From Malachius bipustulatus (lineage: Eukaryota; Arthropoda; Insecta; Coleoptera; Melyridae), in the NCBI GenBank assembly GCA_910589415.1, contig OU342630.1, forward strand, positions 93,554,186 to 93,618,185: DNA of 64,000 nt, given 5' to 3'. The position numbers and the translations under genes were made by a program. The notes beneath the pieces were generated by a model. That model ran no database searches. It worked only from the letters and a program-made list of their open reading frames with translations, and was not told the DNA's origin. Positions 59,152 to 64,000 of the stretch are shown one piece after another; the first letter of the stretch is position 1, and every line of letters starts with the position of its first letter.

Positions 59152-62100
59152 ATGTCGTGGACGGTTTTAGAATTTATTGACAGTAAGACCGTTGAAGCTG
59201 TACCAACATCCTGGATATTTGGTCAGCAGTGTTACTGGCCATCTTTGGCAAAAGAAAAAATAATAGCCGAGATAAAGAAAAATTCCCTGCCAAACACATG
59301 TTGGCCTTTGTATAATATAAGACTCTTCAAGGATGGTACTTACGGTAAATTTTTTTGAATGTTTACTTTCTGATTATATAATGTGTGTATTATTAATTAT
59401 GTGTACCTTTATAATATATATATTTTTTTTATATAATCAAAAATACATCAGAAAATTACTTAATAGCGAGGAATAAGGCAAAAAAGGCTGAAGCAATGTC
59501 GGATTTAAATTCAGAAGAAGATGAAGTAACAAAAAGGAAAAGTATTCCAAAAAAAAAATACTCTTTTGATTCCTCAGAATCAGAATTTTCTGAAAAATCG
59601 TCGGAAAAATCTTTGTTGCCTAAGCCTCCTTCTCTTTCTGAAATGCAGGATAAAAGTCAAGGTATGTATCTACAAAATACTGTTGGTAAAAAAATCAACT
59701 GCTATGAATTTATATTTTGTGAATTTTTTTAATGTTCTTGTCTTATTTTAGGTGTACTTGGAATTATTGAAGATGAGGTCAGCTGCACATCACATCAATG
59801 CAATTGCTGTCACTGTCAAGGCACTTGTTATAAATTATTCGAAAAAATGGGTATTTTTAATTTATCATTTCTATAATTTTATTAATGTCTATTATTATTT
59901 CACACCAAAATATTTATTTGGCAAATTATCAATAGTTATTTACATTACAAGCTATGAAAGTTCACTTTTAGGTGTGAGGAGTATTTGAATAGCCGAGGCG
60001 AAGCGTAGCGTAGCCGAGGATATTTAAAAACTCCGAGCACCTGAAAGAGCTTTCGTAGCGTGTAATGTATTAAACTTTTCATTCTCCCTTGCCATTGAAC
60101 CTTCGGATTAAGAAGAAATGAGTACAATAATACGATTCAGTGATAACAATGAAATTATTATAAGGTGGCATGTTTTTAACATTACCATAGTAACAATAGT
60201 TTTAAGTTATTAATTTATGACACTGTCAAGCTTAAAACTCTGTGCCGCTATAATAATTTTAGAATCTTTGATCGTAGTTTAGTTCAAAATGAATTTCATT
60301 CAAGAAGCTGCAAATTCCAGTAAATCTTTCTGGAACATACAATAATAATTATTTGTATGTTCCAGAAAGATTTACTGGAATTTTTGATTTTAGTTTTACA
60401 TTAAATTTTCCATCTAAATAAACGTTAATGTAACTGACATTTCTACTTTTTTGTCCAGGGCACGAAAGTTTTTCATAGCTATAGCAACCACCTAGCAACC
60501 TATCACCATGTTTTACTTTCGCTGTCGGTTGCCTTATCAAGACAGAAAGCTACAATTTCGTAAAGGGGAGAATGAAAAATATATTTATACTAATACTCCA
60601 ATTATTGCATAAAATTACAAATGCATAGAAATACGTATTTTCATAAACTGTATAATGTAACGCCAATCTATATAAAAAATTATATGTTTTAGAAAATATC
60701 CTAAAAGAAATCCTTAAACAACAGGCTCTAACAAGAGCTCAGGCTCGTCAGTTGTCTGATGACATCCATAATTTGAAAATAAAGAACCAAGAGAGCAAAG
60801 CCGTTATCAGTTTCCTGGACCAATTCAATTTTCCTATGGACAACAAAGAAGGGTTAGAGAAGGTCGAAGAATTTATAAAAGACAACGAATTGAATTTTAA
60901 CTCAGCTGTAAGTTATTGATGTACCTAATTATAATAATATCTTGTGACTAAAAGATTGTGAACTTTCATTTTAGGTTCATGATTATTCAAAACTTGGAGG
61001 CACCAACATTTATGATTTCATACGCAGATGTCTTTCCAGAACACTGACGAATTCACTGGCATCACAATATTCTTATTTTGGGGCCAAACAAAAAATGGCG
61101 TTCAATACACTAAAAATAAACGATGTCATATTTGGTGAGTAACATGCTCTGAATTTTACGAACTTAGATTTTGTTTATCTAATTTATTTACATATGAGTC
61201 TGTAAGATTGACAATTCATTCTTTAAGATTGACAAGTCTGTTAGCATAGTAATGACTATACAGGCTGATCCCGAAATGGCGGACACGGAATACAGGGTGT
61301 TGTAGAGGATGTTCAGAAAGACTGTAAATTTAAAACAAAAATGTGTTCCTCGGCTTCGTTACCGAGATATAGGGTGTCCTTTTTCTAAACTTTAAATCAA
61401 AACGGCAGTCAAATTTAAACAACCTCCACTGGCAAAGCACATGATTTGACATAACTATTACGATAGCGTTTGCTTTTTATTTTTATTATTATCGAAAATG
61501 GAATTACAGGCATTCAAAGTTTACCTATTCCCTGAGTTCAACAAAATTTTTCAATGTGGCATCGTTGTTCAAATTCAAGCTCAACAATGCAACTAAAATA
61601 GATTTTGAATAATATTATCAGATATGTTTCCCCGCAACGATTATTGTTTTGAACATTGTTGAACTTTCCATTTCATATATGTTTCCATGGTAATATCTAT
61701 CTGGGTATTATTGTAGACCTAGACATTATTTTTCTGCCTGAAGAAGGGTAGTGCAGTGTTGTGACTTTTTTTTCCACAAAAGTGGTCATATCTTCTTAAG
61801 AGAGCCATACTGGAGAAAACAGTAAATGAAACTTAGAATCCTTAATCCACAATGGATGCTGTGGTACTGCCCGTGTCCGCCATTTCGGGATCACCCTGTA
61901 CATGCTACAGGTCTGTGTGAAGTCCCATTTCGGACAGTGGTACGCTACACAAAATTTCCATTCAGAATGCATTTTGGGTGGTATTTGTGCCCTGTATTTA
62001 AACTAGGGTTTTGCTAAAAGGGCTGTCATCACTAGCGACCACTAAATTAAGTGCTTTAGTGCTCCTTGTGAAAAAGCTCTCAATTTGCTGTTTGGAAACA

Positions 62101-62367
62101 TGAGCTTTATCCCTTGAAATCATGGTAAAACATTTACTGTTTTCGGGAGATAAAACCTATATGTATAATATTTTTAGGAGTTTTACAAATTTATTCTTGT
62201 AAAATCAAATAATCAACATAATTTTTTTTGTAATGTTAATTCTTTTTGCAGCTGCTTGTGATAAATCATTTAATGATGCCACACAGAAAATAGTGGAAGA
62301 TGGGATAAAGAAATGGTTAAGGAGAGCCAAGGAAAGAGATAATCATCATAAAGCAAAAAATACATAA
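59152..62367 (+). CDS. DUF4806-domain protein, six exons, 330 residues
   Basis: Exons: 59152-59344, 59452-59661, 59752-59850, 60693-60907, 60975-61134, 62252-62367. All junctions are GT-AG, phases agree, and the spliced length is 993 bases with no internal stop. The N-terminus (MSWTVLEFIDSKTVEAVPTS) and KAKKAEAMSDLNSEED near residues 74-90 fit insect DUF4806 proteins. Exon 3 adds a Cys-rich stretch (CTSHQCNCCHCQGTC). Exon 4 begins with a likely coiled coil (ENILKEILKQQALTRAQARQ). The domain spans about 213-300, including LDQFNFPMDNKEGLEKVEEF, KLGGTNIYDFIRRCLSRTL and KQKMAFNTLKINDVIF. The C-terminus is basic. It lies 168 bases after the transposase on the same strand; by analogy with maize TnpA it may bind the element's ends. 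That role is inferred. Introns 3 and 5 contain inserted repeats. Confidence 0.85.
59941..60069. repeat. near-perfect palindrome in intron 3
   Basis: TACATTACAAGCTATGAAAG, TTCACTTTTAGGTG and AGCCGAGGCG read back in reverse complement through CGTAGCCGAGG, CACCTGAAAGAGCTTTCGTA and GCGTGTAATGTA. It forms a 129-base hairpin inside the intron at 59851-60692. Confidence 0.8.
60075..60582. mobile_element. possible MITE in intron 3 with central hairpin
   Basis: TTTTCATTCTCCC near 60076 and GGGAGAATGAAAA near 60566 are inverted. Between them a perfect 31-base inverted repeat (60312-60342 and 60353-60383; AAATTCCAGTAAATCTTTCT...) with a 10-base loop can form a strong hairpin. The ends are short, so the element call is tentative; the hairpin is certain. 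Confidence 0.55.
61259..61900. mobile_element. GGCGGACACGG-family foldback in intron 5
   Basis: The left end TACAGGCTGATCCCGAAATG, then GCGGACACGG, pairs with the right end CCGTGTCCGCCATTTCGGGA followed by TCACCCTGTA. The copy is inserted within the intron 61135-62251 of the DUF4806 gene, so it arrived after the En/Spm-type element was already here or in its progenitor. Related copies are at 32961 and 54053. Confidence 0.85.
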
Positions 62368-62854
62368 AGAAAAATTGAGAGGAAAAAGATTACAGAGTTG
62401 ACTTATGTTTATTTAATTTTTATTATTTTTTATATAAGAGTTTATTTATTGTTTTGTTTAAAAGTGTTTGTAGTTTAATTTTAACTTTAAATTTTGAGAA
62501 TTTAAAAATGAATAATTTAAGTACCTAATACATTTTTTCTCTATATTTCAGTAGTTTAATTTAATTTATCAAAACTAACCTATATATATAGAGATCTATT
62601 CTGCTATTACTTGCTTGGTTTTTATTTAACTATGGTTTTTGCTATATTTATGGAGAACAAGTTCAAAGAATAATTATGATTTATAGATTAAATTGTATGC
62701 TTAGCTAGTGATCCAAATTCAGATGGGCTTTAATTCGCCCTTTATGTAGTCTAGTTTAGGGTTTTATTTCTCCAATATCCAGAATTTAAGCTGATGAGTC
62801 AGATGATTGAAACAAATTTAAGAGTTTTGTACCTAATTATGCAAATTTTAATGT
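62368..62854. other. 3' region of the transposon
   Basis: AT-rich 3' untranslated and spacer sequence between the stop of the second gene and the right subterminal array. I see no unambiguous AATAAA, only weak variants such as ATTAAA (about 62688). Confidence 0.5.
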
Positions 62855-63130
62855 CCAGTTTTTGGTCCACATAATGTACACTAATGAACATGAAGTGTGT
62901 GACAATGGACATCCGAAGGACATTTTTTTAATTATACATTTTTGATCCAAAAGAAGTCCATATTTTAATCCATAGAATGTCCACTTAAGGACTAACATTG
63001 GACATCCCAATCTGTGTCATTTGTATAATCCACTGGACGTCCACTGAATATACGATGTCCATAAGTGGATGCCCAATGGATGTGATGGAAGTCCACAGTA
63101 GAACTAATAATGGACATCCACTGAATGTCA
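62855..63130 (-). promoter_or_regulatory. right subterminal GGACRTCC array
   Basis: About eleven copies of TGGACATCC, TGGACGTCC, GAATGTCC or variants occur in both orientations, for example at 62906, 62990, 63034 and 63112. They match the word found at the left end and support that both ends belong to one element. Confidence 0.75.
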
Positions 63131-63132
63131 TC

Positions 63133-63147
63133 GTGCTGTTTGGGTAA
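63133..63147 (-). repeat. right terminal inverted repeat
   Basis: GTGCTGTTTGGGTAA, exact complement of the left end, followed by GTAC. Confidence 0.9.
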
Positions 63148-63151
63148 GTAC

Positions 63152-64000
63152 TTAAATAAAGTAGGTAGATATACCTCGGTAGATACCTAAGGTCCTAGGT
63201 AGGTAGGTACTAATAATTTTTTAATTTTTTTTAATATTTAAAGCCACAGATGAAGCTCGTCAATAATTGTGAAAAATATAATTATTCTTTTAGGTACCTA
63301 GGCACAACTCACACACTCCAAAGAACCAATATCAAAGAAGTGAGTCATTAAAAATTCAAAGGACTAGGGAAGGTAATCTGGAAAAAACGATGTAACGACC
63401 ACCAACTTACTCTAGGAATGCCTTAAATCAATATAAAATAGTTATATGTATGGGAAAAATCTAATTTCGATGGACTTTACAAATTATAAAGATTCAAGTA
63501 GAAACAATAATAATAATTGAATAGTGAAATCATTCAAGGCAACTAACAGGAGAACCTAGGAAGTGAAACTACTGTCAGTAATTAATTGAATATTGAATGC
63601 TTTGTTGATCAGCTTTTTAGTTTTCATTGTACATAATTTCTTCACTTCGTCCGAGAAATAATTATGAAGATTTAAAGAACGATAACGCGACACCTAATCA
63701 GTAGCCTAGTTATGAGTAATAAGAAAAAAATAAACAAATGAAAGCCGACTGCGATAAGGACATCAACAAAATAAAAATACATAACCAACAAATATGCTAA
63801 ACTTACTTGTTTTAACGAAGCAATGGCACAGTTTTATCACAAACGAAAGTGTTCACTGGCACTGCCTGTCCGTAAAAAATCACAAACAATTACAAACGGA
63901 AAAAAATTCATTCTCCATACACGAAATTAAATTAAATGCAAATAAAACGAACCGACCTAGCAGCTCAGGAGAGCAGCCATAATGTGCGAGTGTAAATAAA
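63152..64000. other. no recognised gene
   Basis: AT-rich flank with a GTAGGTAGGTAC run near 63200-63211. Nothing else is supported. Confidence 0.5.

Larger units (their letters stand above)
56308..63147 (+). mobile_element. complete En/Spm-CACTA-type transposon with two genes
   Basis: The left end TTACCCAAACAGCAC (56308-56322) is the exact reverse complement of the right end GTGCTGTTTGGGTAA (63133-63147). Both are flanked by GTAC. The boundary is ambiguous: TA as a two-base target duplication outside CCCAAACAGCAC also fits, because GTACTTAAGTAC would be a palindromic target. Subterminal GGACRTCC arrays flank the two genes, as in the superfamily. The ends do not carry the classic CACTA/CACTG tip. 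The superfamily call rests on the Tnp2-like transposase. The intact transposase frame and matched ends suggest a young copy. Confidence 0.88.

Noticed and set aside
61826..62017. 63-codon plus-strand frame in intron 5
   Set aside because: It runs out of the right arm of the inserted foldback and lies within a well-supported intron.
1..64000. CRISPR arrays, telomeric repeats, rRNA
   Set aside because: Repeats here are palindromic or irregularly spaced; no regular repeat-spacer pattern, no TTAGG arrays and no rRNA-like conserved stretches were seen.

Overview
This window is AT-rich nuclear DNA of an arthropod, most likely an insect. I infer this from the spliced genes, the AT-rich background, frequent TAGGTACCTA-type words, insect-type non-LTR retrotransposon and mariner-family remnants, and a DUF4806 protein of a kind common in insects. 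The species cannot be named from the sequence. I see no rRNA, CRISPR array, operon or recognisable conserved host gene. Almost everything recognisable is transposon-derived, and most open frames of 60-100 codons look like chance or transposon-internal frames.

The best-preserved unit is a two-gene DNA transposon of the En/Spm-CACTA type at about 56308-63147 (6.84 kb). It has 15-bp terminal inverted repeats (TTACCCAAACAGCAC), dense subterminal copies of a GGACRTCC word at both ends, an uninterrupted 682-codon Tnp2-like transposase, and downstream in the same orientation a six-exon, 330-codon DUF4806 gene whose splice phases all agree. A possible leader donor upstream of the transposase and a strong acceptor before the second gene suggest an alternative-splicing layout like tnpD/tnpA of plant En/Spm. 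Two palindromic repeats have inserted in its introns 3 and 5.

1-10650: a pair of related MITEs (1039, 4892), a mariner remnant (3720), a foldback element carrying a nested non-LTR fragment (5305-6890), another non-LTR 3' end (6907) and a short MITE (8141). 10650-20050: a second foldback with a nested reverse-transcriptase fragment (10653-12747), a solo arm of the same family (15655), a foldback with a tyrosine-recombinase-like fragment (15996-17215), a further foldback (18828) and a tandem duplication next to a TATA box (19730-20041). 20050-40100: mostly unrecognised DNA with a GGTAAAAC-rich block (28860-29390), an LTR-like block (30310), two GC-rich possible first exons and several foldbacks. 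40100-56300: a tRNA-like block, a decayed reverse transcriptase, two more mariner remnants and nested long palindromes. 56300-63150: the En/Spm-type element. The last 850 bases show nothing.

A recurring theme is palindromic elements that begin ACAGGGTG and end CACCCTGT: more than ten full or partial copies in several sequence families, some next to mariner transposase remnants. No gene-to-gene pathway can be read here except the two proteins of the En/Spm-type element.
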